Assembly: GCA_027604705.1 (NCBI GenBank)
Contig: JADHYV010000055.1
Span: 1-64,000, forward strand
DNA length: 64,000 nucleotides
Reading direction: 5' to 3'
Source of the DNA: Allomyces arbusculus
Lineage: Eukaryota > Blastocladiomycota > Blastocladiomycetes > Blastocladiales > Blastocladiaceae
Both the position numbers and the translations under genes were made by a program. Within the stretch, counting starts at the first letter, position 1; every line of letters starts with the position of its first letter. The notes under the pieces were generated by a model. The model did not search any database and was not told the DNA's origin. It saw only the letters and a list, made by a program, of their open reading frames with translations. Of the stretch, positions 20,329 through 30,731 are shown piece after piece.

Positions 20329-21882
20329 TTCTGCCCGTCCGAATGTGATCTCACGGATCGCGCGGGTGACGCTTTTACGTGCCGAGATACAAACAGTAGT
20401 TGTCGTCTAGTTCTTCAAGTTGGTGAGTCCCTTGGTTGATCGTGTTATCGTAGGGAGAGGAGAGCCTTGCTTGCCGACTTCTCGCCTGATCCTGGCAGCT
20501 GCTGGCGCGCAAGGTGACGGCTCAACAGCACCCGGCATTGCTTTGATCTTGAGGCTTGTCTTCTTGCTCAGTTATATTCGGAGGCTCGCTGCGCCAAGTG
20601 AGAAATCGTTTCACGCAGTTAGCAATTCATTTGTGGAAATTATTTCGATCATTCCATCTGGTGAAGTGCTTGTCCTTCAGCGTATGGGGGACTTCCGCAT
20701 CTGACTCTCATGCCAAAACAATCCGTCTAAACGATGCGCAGCTGCATCCTCATGTTCTTTCGTACGTCCCGGTGAGAGGAAATCTTTGGATTGGCGCACG
20801 AAGCAGAGTAGTCTCAAGCCAAATTGACACCAAAGGCATCGTCAATCGCAAGTGGAGAGCAAATTGCTTAGTGGTCATGGAAGGATCAGCCCAGTTCTTG
20901 CCAAAAGCTGATTTAGAAGGACACATCAACACATCGGGCTGCAAGTCGATGGCTCCTCAAGCTCAAGCGATGACATTTGCTCTTAGCAACACAGCAACGT
21001 CCATTCAATTTACGGCTGGCACACCGACGGCCTGGAGACACAAACACAGATTCAAAAATGTGTCTGTTCCAACTCACAACACATTCAAAAATGTATTGCC
21101 CCGGGCGAAGAAGGGATAAGGGACGTTTCTCACAGACCGTGTGGCTGGGCCGAAGGCACGGTTTTTTCAGAAACGAAGCTGCTGACCGTGCTGGAGCGCG
21201 GGGCCGACCGTGCTGGGGCGCGGGGCCGAAGTGTATTTATCACAAACGATGAGGAACCAGAACAACCACAACAACAAACAACGGTGCGCGATCCGTCACG
21301 CTCCGACGCGACGGACGTGTGTCGCACGGCCACATCCTCAATGGATTACGGTTCTTCATCAAACAGACGCTGTTGCTCGCTGATGCTCGTCCACGGGCAC
21401 CCGCAAAATTGTTCCAGAGTCACTCCGTGAGGAAAAGAAGGATTCTCGTCGCGCATTTGGGACTGTTATCGATCGTTTTGTTCAAGCGTTTCTGCTCGAC
21501 ACATTGCTCAACTTGGATGCAATTGCATTGGCCGGAGTTCACCGTGATGGCTTTGGCAGGTTCCGCACGCACAAACGAAGGGACCGCGAATGCCGCGACG
21601 TGCTGACCGAAGCCGATCTTGGTCGCTCGCCGTCAACAAATCCAACCACCAGCAACAACAGCCGCGCTCGACTGAGCGCGTCGCGACGCGTTCAACTTCA
21701 AGTAACCCGCCGCAGTCGTGCGGCAACACAGTCCTGGATCGAGCGCTGCACACGCCGCGCAATCTCTCGACCAACCGGCGTGCTGACGAGAGCATTGCTG
21801 CCAGTTGATCCTTGATCACGGCTTCGTCACCGTCAACGGCGCCCTCTCCGTGACCCGCATTATTGCTATTCCACCGACCACC
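20329..21882. other. Intergenic, about 1.55 kb, no secure gene
   Basis: Between the divergent LRR paralogue 1 and the m-AAA protease gene. Carries a 22-base tandem repeat (21184-21227) and AT-richer sequence around 20550-21100. No protein family is recognised in any frame. Confidence 0.45.
21184..21227 (+). repeat. 22-base tandem repeat, two copies
   Basis: GACCGTGCTGGAGCGCGGGG plus CC, followed by the same unit with one A-to-G change. Shorter related pieces (GACCGTG...GGCC) lie just upstream near 21137-21160. Confidence 0.8.
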
Positions 21883-24390
21883 ATGCTCACCGCAGCCACC
21901 ACGCTCCGCCGCACCGCGCTCGCAACCGTGCGCCCGTCGTCGCCCGCTGCGCGTGCCCTGGTCGCACGAACGGCCGTTTCGCGACCGACGCTCCTGTTCC
22001 GTGCTCTCTCGACGACTCCTGTGCGCCTCGAGCCAGTACGCCGTGACGGAGACGGGGCCCCACCCGGGTTCGGTAAATTTCTCGACCCGAAATCCGCGTC
22101 GGAGCCGCCACGGCCGACCGAGCGCGGTCAGAGGCAAACACTGCGAAAGAACGATGATGAGCACGACGATGGGGACAAGAAGGTGAAGAAGAACGAGGAC
22201 GAGGGAGCGTCGGCAGCGGAAAAGGAGGGCGACGGCAAGTCGGCCGCGCAGGAGGGCGACAAGGAGGAAAAGGCCGCGCCAAAGAAGAAGAATAACGAGG
22301 AAACGGAAGCTGACGAGGATGGTGGCGAATCGTCGCGCGCGCGTCCGCCCAAGATGCCGCCGATTCCGGAAAACGCGACGGTCGTGAACGTGAACATGAA
22401 CCTGATCCTGTCGGTCCTGACACTCGTCCTGTTCATGTCCTACATGTCGGGCCAGTCGCAGGCCGGGACTCGGTCGACGACGTGGCAAGAGTTCCGTGCA
22501 TCGATGCTCGACCGCGGCGCCGTGGAACGCATCGAGGTCATCAACAAGACGACGGCGCTCGTCTACCTGCGCGCCGACGCGCCGCAGTTTGCCGAGGTCC
22601 CGAATCTGCGCCGCAAGGGGTATCAGTACTCGTTTACGATTGCCTCACCCGACTCCTTTGAGCTCAAGCTCGACGAGGCGCAGAAAGAACTCGGTATCCC
22701 GCCGCGTGACCGCATTCCTGTCACCTACACGTCCAAGGTCAACATGGCTAACCTGCTATTGACGCTCGCGCCCACGGCGCTGTTGCTCGGTGGCATGTTG
22801 TGGCTGTCGCGCCGTGCCATGAGTGGAGGTGCTGGCGGCATGGGTGGACCGGGCGGCATTCTCGGCATTGGCAAGTCGCGCGCGAAAATGTTCAACCAGG
22901 AGAACGAGGTCAAAATCAAGTTCAAGGACGTGGCGGGCATTGACGAGGCCAAGGAGGAAATCATGGAGTTTGTAAAGGTACCGCATTTTCTGCACCTCTC
23001 CTCCTTCTCGTCGGATCACCGGCTGACTTTGTTTCGTTCCGCGGCAATATAGTTCCTGAAGGACCCGGCGGCCTACGAAAAGCTCGGTGCCAAGATTCCG
23101 CGCGGCGCGATTCTCTCGGGCCCGCCTGGCACGGGTAAGACGCTGCTTGCCAAGGCGACGGCGGGCGAAGCCGGCGTGCCCTTTTTCTCCGTCTCCGGAT
23201 CCGAATTCGTGGAAATGTTTGTCGGCGTGGGTGCGTCGCGTGTGCGCGACCTGTTTGCGACCGCGCGCAAGCACGCGCCGTGCATCATTTTCATTGACGA
23301 GATTGACGCGATTGGTAAGGCCCGCGCGCGCGCCGGCGCCATGGGCGGTAACGACGAACGGGAAGCGACGCTCAACCAAATCCTCGTTGAGATTGATGGG
23401 TTTGGGTCGTCGGAGCATATTGTGCTGCTCGCTGGCACGAACCGGCCGGACGTGCTCGATCCGGCTCTCATGCGGCCGGGTCGGTTTGACCGGCACATTG
23501 CGATTGACCGGCCGGATATCAATGGCCGGCAGCAAATTTTCCGCGTGCACTTGAAGCCGATCAAGGTGGATCCGGACCAGGACACGGAGCAGCTCGTGCG
23601 CAAGTTGGCGGCGCTGACACCCGGGTTCTCGGGCGCCGACATCCACAACGTGTGCAACGAGGCGGCGCTGATTGCGGCGCGGTACCGCGCCGACCACGTG
23701 CAGCTCAAGCATTTCGAGCAGGCGATTGAGCGCGTGATTGCCGGGCTCGAAAAGAAGTCCAAGGTGCTCTCGCCCGAGGAAAAAAAGATTGTCGCATACC
23801 ACGAGGCCGGGCACGCGGTCGCCGGGTGGTTCCTCGAGCACGCCGACCCGCTGCTCAAGGTCTCGATCATTCCGCGCGGCCAGGGCGCGCTCGGGTACGC
23901 GCAGTACTTGCCCAAGGACCAGTACCTGCACTCGACGCAGCACTTGACTGACCGCATGTGCATGGCATTGGGCGGGCGCGCGGCTGAGCACATTTTCTTT
24001 GGGTCGATCACTACGGGCGCGCAGGACGATCTCAAGAAGGTGACCAAGATGGCGTATGCTATGATTTCGTCGTTTGGCATGAACTCGAAGCTCGGGCAGC
24101 TGAGCTTCCCGACGCCCGACGAGGAGCAGAGCTTCACCAAGCCCTTCTCGGAGCAGACGGCACAGCTGATCGATGCCGAGGCCCGCGAAATGGTGTCGCA
24201 GGCCTACGACCGCACCGTGCAGTTGCTCACGGAGCGTCGCGAGCAAGTTGAGAAGGTGGCGCAGCTGCTGTTGGAGAAGGAGGTGATTGCGCGCGACGAC
24301 ATGGTCGCGCTGCTCGGCAAGCGACCTTTCAAGGAGCGCATGTCGCTCGAGGACTATGTCGAGGGCAAGTCCGAGACGTGGTCGTCTTGA
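21883..24390 (+). CDS. AFG3: Mitochondrial m-AAA protease subunit (Afg3/Yta12, FtsH family)
   Basis: Inner-membrane AAA+ metalloprotease facing the matrix, acting in quality control and maturation of proteins such as ribosomal subunit L32. Exons 21883-22977 and 23053-24390 (75-base intron) give 810 residues. In order: a presequence rich in Arg/Ala/Thr; a charged Asp/Glu/Lys linker; TM1 ([16 protein letters not shown]); the intermembrane domain; TM2 ([18 protein letters not shown]); a Gly-rich loop; Walker A GPPGTGKT; Walker [12 protein letters not shown]; the second region of homology with [20 protein letters not shown]; the zinc motif HEAGH within [13 protein letters not shown]; and the M41 domain. 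The pore motif is FVG in [15 protein letters not shown]. All catalytic residues are intact. The open frame begins upstream at a non-ATG codon; 21883 is the ATG that starts the targeting sequence. Whether it is the Afg3 or Yta12 type is not settled. Confidence 0.95.
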
Positions 24391-24712
24391 TCCTCCTGTA
24401 TTTCGTCGTGTCGTTGACTGAAATAGGTTTGGTTTGCTGTTTTGTTGTAGCCACGTTTAGTTTTGACCCTCCCTTCATCGCCACCCTTGTCCATAGCGTC
24501 ATTCTTCTTTATTCAAAACCGGCAATGATCAATCTGCTTTTGCATCGCAATGTTGTCCGCCAGAGTGATATATCGCCTTTGCATCAATCCACTGCACAAG
24601 GGGACGGAGGTTGGTGGTGTGGCGCACCTTTCCATGTTGCTCATGGGCCGTCCCTTCTGTGCATCCTTTCTCCTCATCACCAAGACAAACCCGCTGCAAT
24701 CAACGATGCGCC
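24391..24712. other. Short intergenic spacer
   Basis: 322 bases between the m-AAA protease stop and LRR paralogue 2; AT-richer, no coding content seen. It would contain the protease 3' end and the LRR promoter. Confidence 0.5.
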
Positions 24713-26290
24713 ATGACGACCGCGACCCCAACGCTTAATTTCAATGACCTCTTCAAGTCTGTGTCGCATGCCACCGCACCAGTCGCGCAACCAGCTCCAC
24801 GACATGAACAGGCAACGAGGACAGCAACAATCGCACCGTCTGCCCACTCTCCAGTACCAAGTTCCGCCCTTGAACAATTGCCAAGTCTCGTCTACGAAAA
24901 TATTTTGCGGCATCTCGTTCACGATGGCGCGCGCGACACAATCATGCTCCTCGCCCGCGCATCGCCCGTGCTTTACGTCCCTGCCGTGCACACGCTCATG
25001 GAATGGGCCCTGTCGCCCGTACACTTGATTCCGCTCGCAGACATCGCGCCCGACACCGAAAAGTGCAAGTATCTCGGGCACGTACGCGACGTGGACATGC
25101 CGCCCTCGTGGCCATCGCTCGTCGGCCATGTCGGGATCGTGTGCCAGCGCGAACCCGCATTCGTGCGGTCACTGTACTCGGGCGCGTACTACGACGAGAA
25201 CAAACCGCCGTGGTGGACGGGCGAGGCCGTTTCGTTTCAGCGCGACGATGTTGATCTCGGCGGCACCAAGCCGTGGTACTTGATCACGCGCATTAGTGTG
25301 CGTGAGCCGTATGGCCGCGTATTTGTCGATCCGTGTGACCTGATCCGGATCCCGCCCGACACCGCTCGTCATGTCGAGTTTACGGAACGGCCGATTGCGC
25401 GACTCCCACCGTGCACGACGCATTTCACTATGGTCGACCACGATGAGTCGAACCGCAAGGTCCTGCCGCACCTGGCCAAGTCGTTCCCGAGCACGCTGCA
25501 GTCGCTGACCATCTTTGGCAACGTGGACCCGGTTGTGGGCATGTTCCTCGGCATGTTTTTGCCGGCGAACCTGCGCATCCTCGATTTGGCCGAGGTCACG
25601 CCTGAAGGACCGGCAATCGAGGCACTCACGCCGTACATTTACTGCGCGCCGCACCTGCACACGCTCGTGTGCCCGCTATTTGCACCGACGGCCGCGAGTG
25701 CGCTCATCCGTGTTCTGGGCGCGGCGTTGCGGGACCTCGATATCAGCGCAGCGCACTTGTCGCTTGACGATCTCACGACCCTCATGCAAAGGATGCCACC
25801 GCGACTCGTGTCGTTGCGCGCAGACTCAGTGGTCGTTCCCTCTGGCGCGTGGCCGCGGCTACTGCAGCACTTGCCGTCAAGCCTCGTCAATTTGTCGCTC
25901 GCGTCCAGCAAACTCGTGGACTCAGACGTGGCGGCGCTCGCGCAGGCGATGCCGCCGGGACTGACCGAGCTGAACCTGTCGAATAATCGCATTGGTCCCG
26001 CTGGAGTTGCGCACTTGGCGCCGGCATTGCCCGTGTCGCTCTACGATCTCAACCTCAGCATCAATCCGGTCGGCGTGGAAGGATTGGTGGCGCTGCTCGA
26101 ACATTGCCCACCGCGATTGGTGCGGCTGAGCCTCGTCAATGGCGGGTTCAACGGCACGGCGTTCCAGCAGCTTGTAAACCGGCTGCCACCGTCGATTCAG
26201 GTGGTGCAGCTCGGTGGATCGGCATGGATATCGAGTGCTGAGCGCGATGTGTTGTTGGGCAGCAAAACTGGCGTTAGGTTTATGTGTTGA
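24713..26290 (+). CDS. Leucine-rich-repeat protein, F-box-like N-terminus (paralogue 2)
   Basis: Single exon, 525 residues. The frame is open further upstream, but 24713 (CGCCATGACG) is the ATG whose product aligns with paralogue 1. F-box-like segment around residues 53-100 (LEQLPSLVYENILRHLV, then LARASPVLYVPAVHTLME), a middle region containing YLGHVRDVDMPP (paralogue 1 has YLACARDVSGA at the same place), then C-terminal repeats LTELNLSNNRIGPAG, LYDLNLSINPVGVEG and LVRLSLVNGGFNG. Partner and function are unknown; an SCF substrate adaptor is one possibility. It lies head-to-tail downstream of the m-AAA protease, while its paralogue lies upstream on the other strand. Confidence 0.82.
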   Translation: MTTATPTLNFNDLFKSVSHATAPVAQPAPRHEQATRTATIAPSAHSPVPSSALEQLPSLVYENILRHLVHDGARDTIMLLARASPVLYVPAVHTLMEWALSPVHLIPLADIAPDTEKCKYLGHVRDVDMPPSWPSLVGHVGIVCQREPAFVRSLYSGAYYDENKPPWWTGEAVSFQRDDVDLGGTKPWYLITRISVREPYGRVFVDPCDLIRIPPDTARHVEFTERPIARLPPCTTHFTMVDHDESNRKVLPHLAKSFPSTLQSLTIFGNVDPVVGMFLGMFLPANLRILDLAEVTPEGPAIEALTPYIYCAPHLHTLVCPLFAPTAASALIRVLGAALRDLDISAAHLSLDDLTTLMQRMPPRLVSLRADSVVVPSGAWPRLLQHLPSSLVNLSLASSKLVDSDVAALAQAMPPGLTELNLSNNRIGPAGVAHLAPALPVSLYDLNLSINPVGVEGLVALLEHCPPRLVRLSLVNGGFNGTAFQQLVNRLPPSIQVVQLGGSAWISSAERDVLLGSKTGVRFMC

Positions 26291-27368
26291 AATGGATTGA
26301 TTGAAATTTGCGCAAAAACTGGCTTAACATTCACGAACCGGGCAAGAAGTGTTCGTTTCTAATTGAGCACTGTTGCCTTCATCCCTGCCAGCTTCGTTCC
26401 TTGCGTGGCAGTGTGATCTCTGCTCTGGTCGTCAAAATCGCAACTGATGCTCACAGTTCGCCTGCATCACTCGAGTGGCTCTCGCCCGCCCCTCATATTC
26501 ATCAGCGAACAGTCCACCTGCTCACCAAAGGGGCGCCATCAGCAGCGGATAGGTTGTTGCAGTATGCTTCAGATCTTCGCCAGATCTGAACTTGCAATTC
26601 ACAAGTCACAGTGTTGACTTCCAAGTCACGAGTCACATCTTGCTTACATTCACAACGCTGACTTCCAGCTCATGACGTGCCATTCCACATGACTTGACAG
26701 TCTGCCCTCCGAATAAGCAGGGCCTTGGCAGCTGTTCTTATTTCGAATGGTGCTTATTCGGAAGAGCGCTGGCAACCGCTCCTCCCTCAGTCATTTCTCA
26801 ACAACTAATCATCTCCATCCAACACAACTCGCTGCAAAATATTTCTCGGCTCCAAATATACACGTTCCGCCTGCTTCACGTTCCGGATCCACCTCCATTG
26901 CCTTGTCCCCCACTGCAACCTCATCATGTGCCGACCTTGCTGCAGTCTCGGCTTCAATGGCTTCCCAGTGAGCCTGGCAGAGCTGCGCCATCGTCCAGTC
27001 ACCGCGAGCGAGGCACCTGGCCTGCATCAACCGTGTGATCCGTGCAAAATGAACCGGGTTCATGATCTGCTCAACCACAGTGGGATCTGACATGTTGAGC
27101 CTGGGCACCTCAATTCTAGCATGAGACTGCATCCTGCTGATTCACCGAACCAGCTCTTTCCCTCTCTCCCTTGCATGTTCCTGACACTGCCCTACTCTCC
27201 CACTCAAAGAAGCCAGCACCCCTGAATTCTTCAGAAACAGCAGCAAGCGCCCTTTCATTCACGACCCTGGGGATCTGAGCTGCAATGAATAGAATGTGTG
27301 ACATATTAGCAGCCATCTCGAACAAACGACTTCAGCGCTGGCAACATCCATAGCTGCATGATAGCCAG
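26291..27368. other. Intergenic, no secure gene
   Basis: About 1.1 kb of lower-GC sequence. A minus-strand open frame at 26809-27132 (with RITRLMQARCLARGDW and QLCQAHWEAIEAETAARS) is helix-like but starts without ATG and matches nothing I know. It may be an exon of an unrecognised gene or chance. Confidence 0.35.
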
Positions 27369-27896
27369 ATGGAAACGGAACCCCTGAAAGCAAGTGCTGC
27401 TCATGATGAACCCGCCGAGGAGGAGGCATTGCCACAAATGCGTCAACTGAACCACGGCCAGTAACTTTAATCGCTTGAAGAAAGCGCATGACTGATGGGC
27501 CTTGGCTCTGTTTGTGCTCTACAGCATCGCCTTTGTCGCTCTGGCAGTCCTTGCCATTTCCCAGGGCAGCATGAAGATGGTGGCAAGAAGGCATTGTCAA
27601 TGACCAGGGAATGGATCAAGTTGATGAGCATATTTTATTCAATATCTCTGATCGTTGCCAGACTTTCAAGAGTAAGTGACCATCATTCCCTTTGACATTG
27701 ATTTATAGGCCAATCGACGTTTTGGGCCTGGAACAGTCCCTTGATAGTGTCAGGTGCTGTAACTGGCCTTGCGATTGTTGTTTTCATCTTCATCATGACG
27801 CGGTACCCAAAGCGGATCGTGACAGGCTGCCTTATGATCACCATTGTCTGGTGCACAGGGGTTGGGACTGCTGCGAATCTTTTCAGAGTGCGCTAA
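27369..27896 (+). pseudogene. Fragment of a choline-transporter-like (Pns1/CTL family) gene
   Basis: Two neighbouring pieces resemble the N-terminal part of fungal Pns1. The first has WALALFVLYSIAFVALAVLA (27496 on), the usual first membrane span. The second, after a GTAAGT...TATAG intron, has FWAWNSPLIVSGAVTGLAIV, then FIFIMTRYPKRIVTGC and a third span starting LMITIVWC. A possible acidic N-terminus begins at an ATG at 27369 (METEPLKAS). A TGA directly precedes the first span, the parts are in different frames, and nothing of the remaining eight or so spans is visible downstream. It is most likely a broken or truncated copy; a functional short gene is less likely. Confidence 0.5.
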
Positions 27897-28245
27897 TACA
27901 TTTGGACTTGCCGTTAGTTGTCCACATATCAACAAACTGACGTACATTATATACTTGCCCCTCTCATTGGTATAAAATACAGCGCTGGGCCAGCAGGCGT
28001 GAGGCAACGTTTACTCTTTCACGACCTTGTCTCATCCTGCAGCACAGTGTCTGCTCAAGTGACTCATTGACTGTCAAAAACATCTGTCACTCACATCAAA
28101 TCATTAAAGCAGGGCTCCAACTTTGGCAACATGAGCAATAAGCATCGTCTCATGCATGAGCTTGCAAACACACTGGCCCACATCCAAGGCCATCATCACA
28201 GCCATGCATACCAACAATTGTGTCACTGCCACTTTTCCACCCACT
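27897..28245. other. Intergenic, nothing recognised
   Basis: About 350 bases, relatively AT-rich; carries TATAAAA at 27971-27977 but no gene that fits it. Confidence 0.4.
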
Positions 28246-30299
28246 TCAGCTTTTCCCACACACTGCCATGAACATATTGGACCCAGTTGAGTTCAAAGAA
28301 ATCCAGTGGTTGTAAACTTGCAGTCGTTCTTGCCCATGATGTGCAGGGAGATACTTGGCCAACACTAACACCATAACATGGTCAATATTGCATAGGGAGG
28401 ACAGGCTTGTTGGGAGCAACTGAGTATGCAATGACACAGGCAGCACACAAATCCATGCCTCATGCATTTTGGTTTTCAACACACTGTGTGCAGCCATGGT
28501 CGACTTGGAAAGATCAAGGCAGTGCAACTTTGGTGGAAGCGGATAAGGAAGCCGTTTGAGCATGTTGCAATGAAGTGAGAGTTCCAGCAAGTGTGGTGCC
28601 AGACAAGACTGGCCATATCGAGGCAAGTCCAGTTTGCTTTCCATAGTTCCAGCTTTGCAACATTGATGGGACATGGGCAAGGAGGGTCATGGCAACTTGA
28701 TGGCGCCACCAACCTGCAATGACCAGTTGGAGCGACACAAGCGACTTTGGCAAGCGTGGGGCAAGCGCAGCAACAAAGTGGTCGTCACCATGAATTTGGC
28801 AAAGGCGGAGCTCTTGAAGACCATCAGAGAGGGGCAAGTTGCAGGCAAGCATCATGGACCAATAATACATTTTCAATATCAAGCAGGCGCATTGTAAGCG
28901 GCAAACCAGCAAAGGCCTCTGTGATTGGACATCGTTGTCACGGTTCTTACACACTTCATTGTCGATCAGGAAGTTGTTGAGCTCCAGGACCAGGAAAGGT
29001 TCCCACTTTCTTGGGCATGACTGCAACAACTGCCAGAAACACCACAAATTGAACGCCATGGTACGCAAAAATGCAGAGGTGCAGCTCATGCAAACTCACT
29101 TGTGGGAGACAGCGCAACATATTTTCCAGACCATCACTTGCTGGGCACTTGCTGAGGGAAAACACACAAAGCGAATTGAGAGAAGGGAGCGCTATAGCAA
29201 GTGCGTGCATTGTGTGGCGTGAGAGCTCGCTCCACCCGCTCATTGTGAGCAAGAGTTAAACAAGTAACTGTGGCAAATGACGTGCAATCAGTACATTGAG
29301 AAGAATTGTAGCAATCCTTCATCTAGTTGATCTCTAGTTTGTGCAGTGACTTTAGCAGAACGCCATGGTAAAAACACTCTGTAAACAGGCTGGACTGAAC
29401 CGTCTTAAGATTGTCAATCTTGATCTCGTTGACAGTTGCTGGCAGGCGTGGAAGTGTCATGGTCACCTTTCTGGGCCCAAACACGACATGTTGGCAATTC
29501 GGTAGCACCATTGCAAACTTGCCAAAGACACGCGCTTCAGGTGGCTGCAATTGGTAATGCCGAATCTGGGTCGCCAGGACAGGGAGCAGGGTCCATTTCC
29601 ATAATGCCAAGACATAGGGCCCCTGGACGGCCACGTTCAAGCGTTTGCAGTCGATCATGGGAGTTGGGAGACCCAGGGCATAATTGCGATACTCATCTGG
29701 CTCATCATATACTGGTGCCACGTTCAGCCGCCCCTTCATCGTCATCCTCCTCCATGCTTCCAAAATCCTCGTCAATCTCACACCTTTCCGAATCGTCCCC
29801 CCTCCTCACTCCCAGTGTCCTCGTCGCTCTCGTCATTTTCCGAATCGTTGCCATTCTCATCGCTTTCCGAATTGTCGTCACTGTCATGAGAACATATAAA
29901 CAAATCTTGTGTGGTCTTGATGCTGCACATCATGGCCAGGTCACTGACGAGATACTGCGGAACTCTGGTTTCCGCCGTGCAGTTAACTACAAGAAGAATC
30001 CGCCAGGCTTTGGTATGCCGGATCACGACACACAATGCTGGAGCATAAAGAAAGGGTGACGCCATGGCGAGCTCGAGAACAGAACGATAGCCGTTTTGAT
30101 GCCGCAAGTACAACAACTCGCACAATTTTTCAATGACCAGGTCGCGAAGAGACTCGAAGCAAAAGCAACTCGATGAAGCAACGCGCGGGGGTTCGTCCAC
30201 GGTCGGCCGGAAATCAGCGCTCATTGGCGCAGATAGATCGCATGCGGACCCAGCCGAGCAGCAGGGTGTGCAGGACATTCTTGCGCCAAGAGAATGCAT
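28246..30299 (-). pseudogene. Broken third copy of the LRR family
   Basis: The minus strand reads as an LRR-family protein spread over several frames. It starts with an ATG at 30299 and an F-box-like N-terminus (FESLRDLVIEKLCELL, then ELAMASPFLYAPAL, like VLYVPAVHTL and HLYAPAMHAL in the intact paralogues) and YLVSDLAMM at the YLGHVRDV position. An acidic run shifts frame twice within about 120 bases near 29700-29810. The 29323-29781 stretch ends in a stop, and repeat-like parts (LHELHLCIF, LQELRLCQIHGDD, LPKSLVSLQLVIAG, LLELSLHCNML) follow in other frames down to 28246. At least four breaks make a functional product unlikely, although some could be undetected introns. Lower GC than the intact copies fits relaxed selection. 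Confidence 0.6.
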
Positions 30300-30731
30300 G
30301 GAGTGGGCAAGTTAGCGAAGTTTGGGTCAGATCGGGACATCGACGTTGAAGGAGCCAGACAGCTCGACTCTTGGAAGACTCCAAATTGCCACCGGTTTGC
30401 CCTCAGACGCGATGAAAGCGCCTGCGACGCGGCCTTTGAAAAACGGCACGTGAGGCATCCACCGCACAGCGGCGGGCCGCAACACCATTCGCAAAGGACA
30501 AGCCAGCATCATCACGTCGGCGAAGCTCCCGCCATCACCATTCTCTTTGAAGGAACAAGACTTGCTGCATTTGATTGCCAGCAAACCTGTTCGATTCGGT
30601 GGCCCGACCTAATCGGTGTTCGAGCCGGCTAGTCTTGTGCAACACGATTCAACGTTGGCAAACCGCAAGTGCGATCCTCGCGCGGCTCTCCCAGCTGTCC
30701 ACGCTTCGGTGATCACGCAAACACCAGCACC
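30300..30731. other. Upstream region of the TMEM94-like gene
   Basis: About 430 bases. A minus open frame at 30327-30584 begins without ATG and is not recognised. No TATA box is obvious. Confidence 0.45.

Noticed and set aside
21508-24246. Two long minus-strand frames (326 and 496 residues) over the m-AAA protease
   Set aside because: Antisense shadows of a gene with intact catalytic motifs; no start context or domains.
26809-27600. Minus-strand gene made of frames 26809-27132 and 27259-27594
   Set aside because: The second frame overlaps the better supported transporter fragment on the other strand, the first lacks an ATG, and no splice phase joins them convincingly.
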